A model generated the notes under the pieces. It had not been told where the DNA came from and ran no database searches. It saw nothing but the letters and a program-made list of their open reading frames with translations. Positions 26,338-34,411 of a stretch of DNA of 64,000 nucleotides are shown in pieces. A program made the translations under genes and the position numbers. Origin of the DNA: Alphaproteobacteria bacterium. Lineage in GTDB: Bacteria > Pseudomonadota > Alphaproteobacteria > Micavibrionales > UBA2020. Each line of letters opens with the position of its first letter. Within the stretch, counting starts at the first letter, position 1. Where the stretch lies: positions 1-64,000 of the forward strand of contig JAEUKT010000004.1 of the NCBI GenBank assembly GCA_016794125.1. The letters are read 5' to 3'.

Positions 26338-26363
26338 AACTATTCACGGTTTCAACTGGTTCC
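26338..26363 (-). promoter_or_regulatory. Near-consensus EcfG-type promoter (DUF1328 gene)
   Basis: The minus strand reads GGAAC, 17 nt, AGTT, one mismatch in the -10 (CGTT expected). It is divergent from a perfect EcfG-type promoter 14 nt away. Confidence 0.5.
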
Positions 26364-26377
26364 ATGAGGGATTTAGG

Positions 26378-26403
26378 GGAACTTATTATTATCGCACGTC
26401 GTT
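26378..26403 (+). promoter_or_regulatory. EcfG-type general stress promoter (26.4-27.5 kb operon)
   Basis: GGAAC (26378-26382), 17 nt, CGTT (26400-26403), a perfect consensus. It lies 27 nt upstream of the GTG start at 26431. Confidence 0.78.
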
Positions 26404-26430
26404 CGCCATTCAAGCAGGAGGAGCCGTACG

Positions 26431-26691
26431 GTGACGGTAGCAAGGCAAATGAGCGACGACGTAACGGATTACGATATTCAGTCACTGGTCGATGGCCAGC
26501 TTGAACCAGAGGAAGAGAAGCGCATCTGGCGCTATATCGAACAGAACGCCCTACACATGCGTCGCTACGAAGAACTTGTCGCGCAGAAAAAGCTGCTGCT
26601 GATGTGGTGGGCGGCAGAAAATTCGGTCGAACCCCAGGACAAAGAGCTGGATCCCCGATTATACGTCGTGCAGTCGAGTGAAAAGCATTAA
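26431..26691 (+). CDS. Small anti-sigma-factor-like protein
   Basis: 86 residues, soluble. The segment DYDIQSLVDGQLEPEEEKRIWRYIEQN resembles the N-terminal helix-turn-helix of short anti-sigma factors (DxxLxALVDGELxPxxxxxVxxxLxxxP), but the zinc-ligand CxxC and membrane anchor are absent. The GTG start is chosen because AGGAGGAG lies 7 nt upstream and an EcfG-type promoter precedes it; an ATG at 26449 has a weaker site. It heads an operon with the next two genes. An anti-sigma role is an inference from the one motif. Confidence 0.6.
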   Translation: MTVARQMSDDVTDYDIQSLVDGQLEPEEEKRIWRYIEQNALHMRRYEELVAQKKLLLMWWAAENSVEPQDKELDPRLYVVQSSEKH

Positions 26692-26714
26692 CAAGATCGA
26701 CAAAGGAGCATGTC

Positions 26715-26951
26715 ATGCGTACAGGATTTCCCGGCATCATCGCTCTTCTCCTCGTGGTTGCGGTGATTTTGTATTCCTTCGTCGAACCGGGCGCAGCCCG
26801 CGAGACAACCGAGGAAATCCGCCAGAGCGTGCGTGAAGGTGTCCGCGACACCAAGGACCATATTGATTACGGCGTTGCCGCTGCCAGGAAGGACGTTGAA
26901 ACCATCAAATCGGATTTACGAGAAGGAGGTTACAATGATCGAAAAAAATAA
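26715..26951 (+). CDS. Small single-pass membrane protein
   Basis: 78 residues. One N-terminal membrane helix (about 5-24, FPGIIALLLVVAVILYSFV) is followed by a charged helical tail (residues 30-78), which is cytoplasmic or periplasmic depending on orientation. The family is unknown. The stress-related operon setting suggests an envelope role. RBS AAAGGAG. It overlaps the next gene by 17 nt. Confidence 0.65.
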   Translation: MRTGFPGIIALLLVVAVILYSFVEPGAARETTEEIRQSVREGVRDTKDHIDYGVAAARKDVETIKSDLREGGYNDRKK

Positions 26952-27513
26952 CCCGGTCGTCCGTGAAGCGGTTGGCATTTTCAACGACGCTGCCAACCTG
27001 CAGCATGCGCTTGACGCGTTGGAAGAACAGGGATTCATGCGGCAGGAAATCAGCATTTTCGCCAACGATCTGGCGCCCGTGCCCGCCGATGACATCACGC
27101 CGCGTCATGCGGATGCGGTAAAGGACGATCCTTCGGTTCCTCGCCAAGTGTTCATTCCCATCGAGATCATGGGCGAAGTCGAGGGTGCGCTGATCGGCGC
27201 GCCAATGTATATCGGTGCGGTTGCGGGCGCTATTTCGGCGGCCGCCGCGGGATTTGCGATTGCCGTCGTGGTCGTGTCTGCAATCGTCTTGGGGCTGGCC
27301 GGGGGCGTGCTTGGCTATTTTGCCGCTGCATGGATACGCCGCAAATACGACCGCGCTATCGATGCGCAAATGCAGCGCGGCGGTATCGTGCTGTGGGTGG
27401 CGGTTCGCGCAGCCAGCATGCAGGAAATCGCGCTGGAAGTATTGCGTAAGCATTCTGCGTATGACGTCCACCTGCACGACGTTCCCCTGCACGGCGGCGC
27501 AAAAGTTCACTAA
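26935..27513 (+). CDS. General-stress-type membrane protein with glycine-rich helices
   Basis: 192 residues. The N-terminal part (AVGIFNDAANLQHALDALEEQGFMRQEISIFAND) resembles the alpha/beta fold of general stress protein 17M-like or DUF3341-like domains. Two glycine-rich membrane segments (about 85-130) with AGxISAAAAGFAIAVVVVS and GLAGGVLGYFAAAWIR follow, then a short C-terminal domain (RGGIVLWVAVRAASMQE...HSAYDVHLHDVPLHGG). ATG 26935 has AGAAGGAGGT upstream, 17 nt inside the preceding gene. No terminator is seen. Confidence 0.7.
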   Translation: MIEKNNPVVREAVGIFNDAANLQHALDALEEQGFMRQEISIFANDLAPVPADDITPRHADAVKDDPSVPRQVFIPIEIMGEVEGALIGAPMYIGAVAGAISAAAAGFAIAVVVVSAIVLGLAGGVLGYFAAAWIRRKYDRAIDAQMQRGGIVLWVAVRAASMQEIALEVLRKHSAYDVHLHDVPLHGGAKVH

Positions 27514-27730
27514 TACAATTTATTAGTGGATAGGGCGCTTGTACCTTCGGTTCAGCTGCTATTTTATGGCACATATTATTTTCCCGAACATTTGAAAACG
27601 GAATTCCCCTCGATACTGAAACCCTCAATAGGCTCAACGGTTTGCTAAATGCCCAACCGGCTATAGCTTATGACAGGGGGCTGTAGTAAACTTAAGGAAT
27701 AGCCGAATATTACGGGCACAGGCGATCGGC

Positions 27731-28858
27731 ATGGTCGGTCAGGGCGAAAAAGAACACATGGACAACTCTATCAGGGCTCAGGCGATGCCTGACGAAGCAC
27801 CGGTTGCGGCACCTTCGGGCGCAACTCTCGATTTCAAGCAAATGACCGAACATTGCAACAACTACAAGGGCGCCGACCTGAAGAAGAGCCTTTGGCAGCT
27901 GTTCAGCACGAGCGCGATCTTTTTCAGCAACATGGCGGCTATTTTCGCGGCAGCGCATTACGGCCATTATTTCCTGACATTCCTGCTGATGATACCGGCG
28001 GGCCTGCTTTTGATCCGCATGTTCATCATCCAGCATGACTGCGGACATGGTTCTTTCTTCAACCAGAAATGGGCGAACGACCTTGTCGGGCGCGCGATCA
28101 GCGTGCTGACCTTCACGCCTTACGACCTGTGGCGCCGCACGCACAACCTGCACCATGCTGGTTCGGGCAACCTTGACCGCCGTGGCAGCGGCAGCGTCGA
28201 TACCCTGACCGTCAAGGAATATCAGGCGATGTCGCCGGGACGCCAGCGCTTCTACCGCTTTTATCGCCACCCGCTGACGCTGCTGGTTTTCGGGCCGCCC
28301 CTGTATGTGTTGTTCTTCCAGCGTTTCCCGCCGGCGAAGAATTTCCTGTCCATGCCGAAATATCACACGCCGCCCACCAGCCAGACGCTGCCCAGCGTGC
28401 TCGGTCTCAACCTGGCGATGCTCGCCTGTTATGGCGTTGCGGGTTATTTCCTTGGCTATGCGCAAGTTGCCATCATTTATCCCGCGACGCTGGTGATGGC
28501 GTACTGGCCGGGCCAATGGCTGTTCTTCATGCAGCACCAGTTCGAAGACACCCATTGGGAATACGGGCCCAAATGGAGCTATGCCGAAGCCGCCGTCATG
28601 GGCAGCTCGTATTACAAACTGCCGAAGATACTGCAATGGTTCACCGGCAATATCGGTTTCCACCACATCCACCACCTGAACGCGTCGATCCCGAACTACA
28701 AGCTCGAGGATTGCCACAATGCCTATGCGGATTTCGAGAAGGTCAACACGCTGAACATCCGCCAGAGCTTGAAATGCGCGAACCTTGCCCTGTGGGACGA
28801 AGACAGCCGCAAGCTGATCCGCTTCAAGGACCTGCCGCCCAAGCTGAAGGTCGTCTAA
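27731..28858 (+). CDS. Membrane fatty acid desaturase
   Basis: 375 residues. All three histidine boxes of acyl-lipid desaturases are present: H102-DCGH-106, THNLHHAGS (H138, H141, H142) and H311-H312-I-H314-H315. There are four membrane helices in two pairs. It is a non-haem di-iron enzyme that introduces a double bond into membrane-lipid acyl chains. The third box HHIHHLNASIPNYKL is like that of delta-12/omega-6 acyl-lipid desaturases, but regiospecificity cannot be fixed. Start ATG 27731 or ATG 27758; ribosome sites are weak for both. No close neighbour belongs to lipid metabolism. Confidence 0.9.
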   Translation: MVGQGEKEHMDNSIRAQAMPDEAPVAAPSGATLDFKQMTEHCNNYKGADLKKSLWQLFSTSAIFFSNMAAIFAAAHYGHYFLTFLLMIPAGLLLIRMFIIQHDCGHGSFFNQKWANDLVGRAISVLTFTPYDLWRRTHNLHHAGSGNLDRRGSGSVDTLTVKEYQAMSPGRQRFYRFYRHPLTLLVFGPPLYVLFFQRFPPAKNFLSMPKYHTPPTSQTLPSVLGLNLAMLACYGVAGYFLGYAQVAIIYPATLVMAYWPGQWLFFMQHQFEDTHWEYGPKWSYAEAAVMGSSYYKLPKILQWFTGNIGFHHIHHLNASIPNYKLEDCHNAYADFEKVNTLNIRQSLKCANLALWDEDSRKLIRFKDLPPKLKVV

Positions 28859-28880
28859 GCACGTTCTGGATTGACTATTA

Positions 28881-28932
28881 AACAGCAACGCCGCCATCCG
28901 TCTTATGACCGATGGCGGCGTTGCTGTTTTTA
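28881..28932 (+). terminator. Bidirectional intrinsic terminator after the desaturase gene
   Basis: An 18-bp perfect stem (28881-28898 with 28911-28928) ends in TTTTT. It stands between the desaturase and the convergent nicotinamidase-like gene and can serve both. Confidence 0.9.
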
Positions 28933-28939
28933 GCGCCGG

Positions 28940-30124
28940 TTATCCCGCAAAACCCGGAAATTTACGCGAGACGCCGGGCTGGTTCTTTCCCGGCAGTGTC
29001 AGCTCCAGCATTTTGTCGATGGTGGTGGTGCCGACATTCCGCGTCGTGCGCACGCGTTCTTCCACCCCGTCGAGGCTAAAGGGCACTGCCGCGCCGCCCG
29101 GGATGGGGATGCCGCGCGATATCTCGGGCACGAAGTTTACCTCGACCCCCATCTGGCGCATCTTGAAGTGGCCGGCCAGGAAATCGACGATATTGTTGAT
29201 CGAAAACTCGACGCAGAAATTGGACGCAAGGCCGCCGACATTGATGACGACATCTTCAATGCCCTGCTGCTTGAATTTTTGAGCGACGGACTTGAAGACA
29301 TCCCATGCGCCTGTCATCGTCTCGCCATCGTTTTCGACGCCGATGCCGTAACTGTCCACTTCGCTGTCGGCACCCTTGCGCACGACATAGAATTCGTTGC
29401 CAGTCGTGGCATCGCGATGATAGATCGTACGGCTCATCAGGTCGCCGTTCAGCTTGTCCTGCAGTTCCTTGGGCAGTTGCATATCGGCGGGGTACAGGCT
29501 GCTGTCGGTGCCCTGTACGCCATGTTTCGTCCACAGCGTCTGGGTCGAAAGCAAGCGGCCAGCGGCGCGGTATCCGTCAAAGCTATTGTCCATATATTCA
29601 TCGAGCACTTTCGTGACGCGGCCGCGGTCTTTTTCCGAAGGCGCAAGCCCGGAAGATGTTTCGACCGCCACCTTGCGGATGCGCCCGTCTTGTTCTTTCA
29701 GCCCGATGATGTCGCGGTTTTCATCGAACACGATTTCAGCGAAAGGGAAGGGGACGGGCGGGTTTTCAAAACCGTTGAAGAAGTGCACGGGCTGTTGCGC
29801 CTGAAGCTTCAGCGTCGCAGCATCGGGTACCGGCTGGCCGTTTTCGGTCAGAAATTCGCGGAATTTGGCGATGCGGTATTCCATCACGCCAGGGTGGTTC
29901 ACCATGAAGCTGATATGGTTTGCCGGGTGATAATCCTGCCCCAGAATGAACACGCTGTCGCGGCTCTGTGCGATAATGTCGCCCATCAGCGCGGTGACTT
30001 CCTCGCCCTTTGGTACATACAGCACGCCGCCGGTGGCGTCCGTCAGCGACAGGTCTAAAAAACCGCGCTCCGGGTCGATGAACACGTTGATGGCCGCGGT
30101 TTTCTTGCCGTTGATGATTTTCAT
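28940..30124 (-). CDS. pncA: Nicotinamidase-like cysteine hydrolase, enlarged
   Basis: 394 residues, about twice the usual nicotinamidase. The isochorismatase-fold catalytic set is visible: D17 (FIDPERGF), the metal site D64-x-H66...H70 (LGQDYHPANHISF), W198TKHGVQGT, catalytic K250 (VVRKGADSEVDSYG) and C304 (GGLASNFCVEFS). The extra length is about 120 residues between 75 and 195. It should deamidate nicotinamide to nicotinate. The ATG overlaps the stop of the pncB-like gene by 4 nt (ATGA). The family is clear, while the insertion has no recognised domain. Confidence 0.85.
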   Translation of the reverse strand: MKIINGKKTAAINVFIDPERGFLDLSLTDATGGVLYVPKGEEVTALMGDIIAQSRDSVFILGQDYHPANHISFMVNHPGVMEYRIAKFREFLTENGQPVPDAATLKLQAQQPVHFFNGFENPPVPFPFAEIVFDENRDIIGLKEQDGRIRKVAVETSSGLAPSEKDRGRVTKVLDEYMDNSFDGYRAAGRLLSTQTLWTKHGVQGTDSSLYPADMQLPKELQDKLNGDLMSRTIYHRDATTGNEFYVVRKGADSEVDSYGIGVENDGETMTGAWDVFKSVAQKFKQQGIEDVVINVGGLASNFCVEFSINNIVDFLAGHFKMRQMGVEVNFVPEISRGIPIPGGAAVPFSLDGVEERVRTTRNVGTTTIDKMLELTLPGKNQPGVSRKFPGFAG

Positions 30125-32040
30125 TTTTTCAATCCTGCTGCCGTGTTGTTGCCACCGTCAAAGCGTTCCTTGTATTCGCCAACGCCAGCACCGCCTGATG
30201 CGTGGCCCAGATGCCGCTGTTCCACGGCGGCGCGCTGGTCGAACAGCTTGCGGTCCAGATAAACCGGTATGCGTCCGGGTTCGGGCGGCAGCGATTTTTC
30301 AATCGCCGCGATATCGAGGTTCAGCAGCGACTGGCCAGCTTTTTTGGCCGCGTTGAAGGCGGCGACCAATTTTTCCTTGAGAACCTCCGCACGCGGGCGG
30401 CGCACCTGCCGCACATTGTCAGGCAACGTGTCCAGTTGCGTCTTGATGCGTTTTTCGAGCGCCGCAAGGTCGGTCGTAAACTTGCCGCTGCCGGGATGCG
30501 TTTCTTTCTGTGCGGGCGCAGGCATCACCAGCTGGCCGTTTTCATCAAACACTGCAACCAGCGAGTCACGCGAGATCAGGTTAGCAGGTGACGTTTTCAC
30601 ATCCTTGAAATCGCGCAGGTTGATCATTTCACCGGCGGGATCAAGGCCTAGAGTCTGGTCATACACAACCACATGCGACAGCTTGCCATCGGTGCTGTAA
30701 AAACGGCGTGAATTGATGACACCGGGGTTGGATGATTTGACAGGCGCGTTCGAGGCGACCTTCATCACCGGGGTTTTCTGGATGTCGGCAGGGATGTCTT
30801 CACCATCCAGCACATCCATATAGACGGACGAGGCCTTATAGACGAGGCCGAGCGGGGGTACATGCGATCCGGCGGTGCCGATGCCCCATGATTTGAAGAA
30901 CGCGCCTGCCGCGCGCATTTCCTGAGCTGAATATTCGTCGATGCCGTCGGCGGCGGAAACAAAAACTTTCGACTTCTCTGCGTGCTTGAGCAGTTCTTCA
31001 TGGCTCATGCCGCTGACCTTAGCGGGGTCGAGGCCGTCGATAAAACCTTCTTCGGCAAAACGACGCAGCGCGATTTTAGAATATTCGACGATATCGCCGG
31101 AATCAAAGCGGATGCCGTAATTGGCCCCCAGCCCCAGCGCATGCAGTTCCTTGATCACCTGAATGGCGTTTTCCATCCCCTGAACGGGATCGTAAGTATC
31201 GACCAGCAGAATGCCGCTTTCGGGGTGGGCGAAGGCGAAGCTGCGGAAAGCGTCTTCCTTCAGCGCCCAGCGCAATTCGCGCACCTTGCCTTCGTCGCTC
31301 AGGCGGAACAGGTCGGCCATCGGCGCTTTGCCGATTTCCGCACCATGGGTCATCACCCAGGCATGGTCCATTGTGCCGGCAAAGGGCTGGGCGAACATTT
31401 TTGCTGCTGTGCCGGTGGACGATGATTTATAGCCGCCGGCGCCAAGGCTGCGCGAGGATTCCAGCATTGCGCCCAAACCGGGGCCGCGTCGCATGCCCTG
31501 CGCGCTGGCCTGGCCGCGCGGTGATCCGTTTTCCAGTTCTTCTTCGACCACGCTTGCCTGATGCGCGCCCTGTGTCATATAGCCGCTATGACCGTTGATA
31601 ATGCCAAGCGCGACGGATTCCAGCATCTTCACCTGCGCGATCGGGCCAGACACGCGCAACACGGGCTCCTGCGGGAAGAAAACCTCACCTTCGGGCAGCG
31701 CCTCGATCTTCAGCCTGAATTCCATTTCGCTTAAGTACTGGATAAACGCTTCGGGGAATACCGGCTTGCCGCTCGGGCGTTTCTGGCTGCGCAGGAAATT
31801 CAGGTCGTCTTCGGTGAAGCCAAAGGTCTGCCAGCGCTGCACGATGTCGATCAGGCCTTCCAGCCCGCCCGCAATACTATACCCCGCGCCCGCCGCTTCC
31901 TTGCGGCCGAACATATAGAAGGTGGATGGGTTGTCCGCACGGCCCTCCAGCCAATAGCCGTATGCTGTGGTGAAGTGGTATTTATCAGTCAGCAGCGGTG
32001 TCGTTTGATCGACATCATATGTATCGGCGATAAAACCCAT
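30121..32040 (-). CDS. pncB: Nicotinate phosphoribosyltransferase, long form
   Basis: 639 residues. Family motifs are LLTDKYHFTTAYGYW, the RFDSGDIVEYS segment of the phosphoribosyl-diphosphate site, DTYDPVQGMENAIQV, and GIGTAGSHVPPLGLVYK. It makes nicotinate mononucleotide from nicotinate and PRPP in the NAD salvage route. The C-terminal ~120 residues (from KETHPGSGKFTTD) form an extension beyond the usual 400-540-residue enzyme, ending in a Gly/His-rich tail. It is translationally coupled to the nicotinamidase-like gene, so nicotinamide can pass straight to nicotinate mononucleotide. Confidence 0.88.
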   Translation of the reverse strand: MGFIADTYDVDQTTPLLTDKYHFTTAYGYWLEGRADNPSTFYMFGRKEAAGAGYSIAGGLEGLIDIVQRWQTFGFTEDDLNFLRSQKRPSGKPVFPEAFIQYLSEMEFRLKIEALPEGEVFFPQEPVLRVSGPIAQVKMLESVALGIINGHSGYMTQGAHQASVVEEELENGSPRGQASAQGMRRGPGLGAMLESSRSLGAGGYKSSSTGTAAKMFAQPFAGTMDHAWVMTHGAEIGKAPMADLFRLSDEGKVRELRWALKEDAFRSFAFAHPESGILLVDTYDPVQGMENAIQVIKELHALGLGANYGIRFDSGDIVEYSKIALRRFAEEGFIDGLDPAKVSGMSHEELLKHAEKSKVFVSAADGIDEYSAQEMRAAGAFFKSWGIGTAGSHVPPLGLVYKASSVYMDVLDGEDIPADIQKTPVMKVASNAPVKSSNPGVINSRRFYSTDGKLSHVVVYDQTLGLDPAGEMINLRDFKDVKTSPANLISRDSLVAVFDENGQLVMPAPAQKETHPGSGKFTTDLAALEKRIKTQLDTLPDNVRQVRRPRAEVLKEKLVAAFNAAKKAGQSLLNLDIAAIEKSLPPEPGRIPVYLDRKLFDQRAAVEQRHLGHASGGAGVGEYKERFDGGNNTAAGLKK

Positions 32041-32201
32041 CTCGCACCAGCCATTTTCTTTAATTTAATCAGTTGTTTAGTAGGTGATTCCGGCGACTCT
32101 ATAGCATTGTTATGGCAAAGTCAAACCTTATAATCAATATGAGCAGAAGTCAGCGTCATTTGCAAGGTTTCAAGCGCCGCCGCGAATTGATAAAGTGGCG
32201 C

Positions 32202-32894
32202 ATGTCCAAACCCGATAAAAACGCCGTGCTGCTGATTACCGCCTTCGAGCCTTTCGACGGCGCGGCCACGAATGCGTCGCTGATCCTGCTGGAAAAACTG
32301 AAACAGCAAGACTGGCAGGGGCGTGTGGTCTTTTTCGGCCCTGTGCCGGTGTCGTTCGACGAGGCATGGCCGCTGATCCGGCAAGAAATGGCGAACCACC
32401 CGGATATCGAAGGTGTGCTGGCATTAGGGCAGGCGGAAGGACGCAAGAATATCAGTCTCGAGCGTGTCGCGCTCAACTGGAAAAATGCCAGTATTCCCGA
32501 CAACACCGGCGCGCAGCCCCGCAACAAGCGTGTCATCGCAGGCGGACCGGACGCGCTGTCAACGACCTTTCCCTGGCAGAAACTGGGCGATTCACCGGAC
32601 TGGCAAAAATCCTATTCGGCGGGCACTTACGTGTGCAACACGCTTATGTACCAGTTGCTGGACTGGAGCTTGCGCGAAGGAAAAATCGCCGGTTTCGTGC
32701 ATGTGCCGCTACTGGCATCACAAAATGCCGACCGGCATTTCGATGCGGAAACCCCGCGCATGAAGGATGACACTGCCCTGGCGGCAATGACGCGCATCAT
32801 CGATTTTTCGCTGGAAACGATTGATACGCGGCTTGCGGCAATGCCTGCGCCCGCAGCGCCGCGCAAGAGCAGGGATAACCCGCCCAGCGTTTAA
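32202..32894 (+). CDS. pcp: Pyroglutamyl-peptidase I (peptidase C15)
   Basis: 230 residues. It has the start motif LLITAFEPFDGAATN and the catalytic triad E87 (GQAEGRKNISLERVALN), C145 (SAGTYVCNTLMY) and H167 (FVHVPLL). It removes N-terminal pyroglutamate from peptides in the cytosol. The ATG at 32202 matches the family start; the frame is open 30 codons further upstream with no ribosome site. It converges on the SIS gene, sharing the palindromic stop TTAA (32891-32894). Confidence 0.88.
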   Translation: MSKPDKNAVLLITAFEPFDGAATNASLILLEKLKQQDWQGRVVFFGPVPVSFDEAWPLIRQEMANHPDIEGVLALGQAEGRKNISLERVALNWKNASIPDNTGAQPRNKRVIAGGPDALSTTFPWQKLGDSPDWQKSYSAGTYVCNTLMYQLLDWSLREGKIAGFVHVPLLASQNADRHFDAETPRMKDDTALAAMTRIIDFSLETIDTRLAAMPAPAAPRKSRDNPPSV

Positions 32895-34411
32895 CAGCGG
32901 CGTTTCTTCAGGCTTTCCACCGTCATCAAAACAACGGATTCCGCCGGTGTCATGCGCTCCGCTTCCTCGAACAGCTGATGACAGATATCGGCGTAGGAAA
33001 ACTGCATGATGTTCTGGTGATGCAGTAGATATTCGACATAGCGAATGGAACGGTCGATCAGTTTTTTATTGCTGGGTTTCACCCATGTCATCACATTGCT
33101 TTCAAACCGCCCGTGCCGCCCCATGACCAGCGTGGAATGCATGTTCAGCGCGATTTTCAGGAACAGATGCTCGAACAACGGGTGCAGGCTAGTCACATCT
33201 ACGTTGTGGCGGAGGTTGCCAAGGCTGAATTGCATCTCATTCCCTTGCCGTTCGATGCGGAAGGTATGCAGTTTCGCGGAAGCGGTGCGTTTCTCACGCT
33301 GCCGCCGCGCTTGCGCGGAGAAATCGAAACCGATCAACCGGCTGCGCCCCGCTACCGCCCGCAATTCATCCCATTCAATCGCAATCGGGTCACGCAGCAG
33401 TAATGCCTGCCACGCGGCTTCGGAATTCCCGGTGTGCGGCAGCGTAAAATACGACAGCGCGGGGGCGCGTGCGGGATCGTTGGCGTTTTCAAAGGCAAGC
33501 AGCGAGAAAGTGGGCGAACGCTCGGTCGTATCGGTCACGATCGTCATGCCGTAATCATTGGTTTCATACAGCAGGTACTCCCCCGCCGCGTAAATGCGCG
33601 ATTCCTCGGCAATAAAATCCTGCAGGAAAGAGAGGTCGGTTTCCTGCACAAAGGACAGGAATTCGGCGATATCCGCCTGCAGCAGCGCCGCGCCTGCGCC
33701 CAGCATTAATGCCGTGCTGGCCTGCATCCGCGTGCTGCCGGACAACGCCATGGGGCCGACAAACAGGCATATTTTCTCGATGCGGTCATTCTCCAGCACC
33801 AGGCGGGAGCGTTCCACCTGTTCATGCAGCGCATGATCCGGGTTGCAATACAGGAAAAACGGCTTGCGAGAAGATATCCGCGCAGCTTCCTCCGTCGCGC
33901 CGATCACAGACGGCGTTTCCCCGCCTTCGGTGCAGCTGACCAGCAGGTCATGCGGCCCGAAACCGATCTCGCGCAGCTGACGCGCGCCGAATTCGGGGTG
34001 ATCCTCGAAATTTTCAATGGAGTGGACAAGCGCAAGATCGCCGCCGCTCATGAAGCCCATGACATTATTTGCTTCCGGCCGCCCGCGATGGATAAAGCGC
34101 CAGATATATTCAATTGACAGCGACAGCCGCCCTGTCGCGCCGCAGCCATAGAAAAAGACGCGGTTCCCGGCGGCAAAGGTATCGCGGATCGACGCTTCGA
34201 GTTTTGTCAGCTCCGGCACTTTCGCCAATACATCCTTTATCACCCCGACATCAATGTCTGTCATGATGCGCAGGGCTTCGGGAATATTGTTGCGCGACAG
34301 GTCGGCCAGTTCATAGGTCAGCGGATGCCGTTGTTCGGTCGGCAGCGACCCCAGCTGGAACTTGGCCGCCACCGCCAAAAATTCATCCGCCTTTTGCCGC
34401 GCCGTGGTCAT
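32891..34411 (-). CDS. MurQ/GCKR-like double-SIS protein
   Basis: 506 residues. The first SIS domain (about 55-230) has FFYGCGATGRLSLS, a sugar-phosphate loop SCTEGGETPSVIGATEEAA, and the MurQ-like signature VGPMALSGSTRMQASTALMLGAGA. The remaining ~230 residues form a second domain, longer than MurQ (about 300). This is the layout of double-SIS proteins such as glucokinase-regulator-like ones. A sugar-phosphate etherase or isomerase role is likely, and N-acetylmuramate 6-phosphate is possible but unproven. ATG 34411 overlaps the stop of the PIG-L gene by 4 nt (ATGA). Confidence 0.75.
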   Translation of the reverse strand: MTTARQKADEFLAVAAKFQLGSLPTEQRHPLTYELADLSRNNIPEALRIMTDIDVGVIKDVLAKVPELTKLEASIRDTFAAGNRVFFYGCGATGRLSLSIEYIWRFIHRGRPEANNVMGFMSGGDLALVHSIENFEDHPEFGARQLREIGFGPHDLLVSCTEGGETPSVIGATEEAARISSRKPFFLYCNPDHALHEQVERSRLVLENDRIEKICLFVGPMALSGSTRMQASTALMLGAGAALLQADIAEFLSFVQETDLSFLQDFIAEESRIYAAGEYLLYETNDYGMTIVTDTTERSPTFSLLAFENANDPARAPALSYFTLPHTGNSEAAWQALLLRDPIAIEWDELRAVAGRSRLIGFDFSAQARRQREKRTASAKLHTFRIERQGNEMQFSLGNLRHNVDVTSLHPLFEHLFLKIALNMHSTLVMGRHGRFESNVMTWVKPSNKKLIDRSIRYVEYLLHHQNIMQFSYADICHQLFEEAERMTPAESVVLMTVESLKKRRC

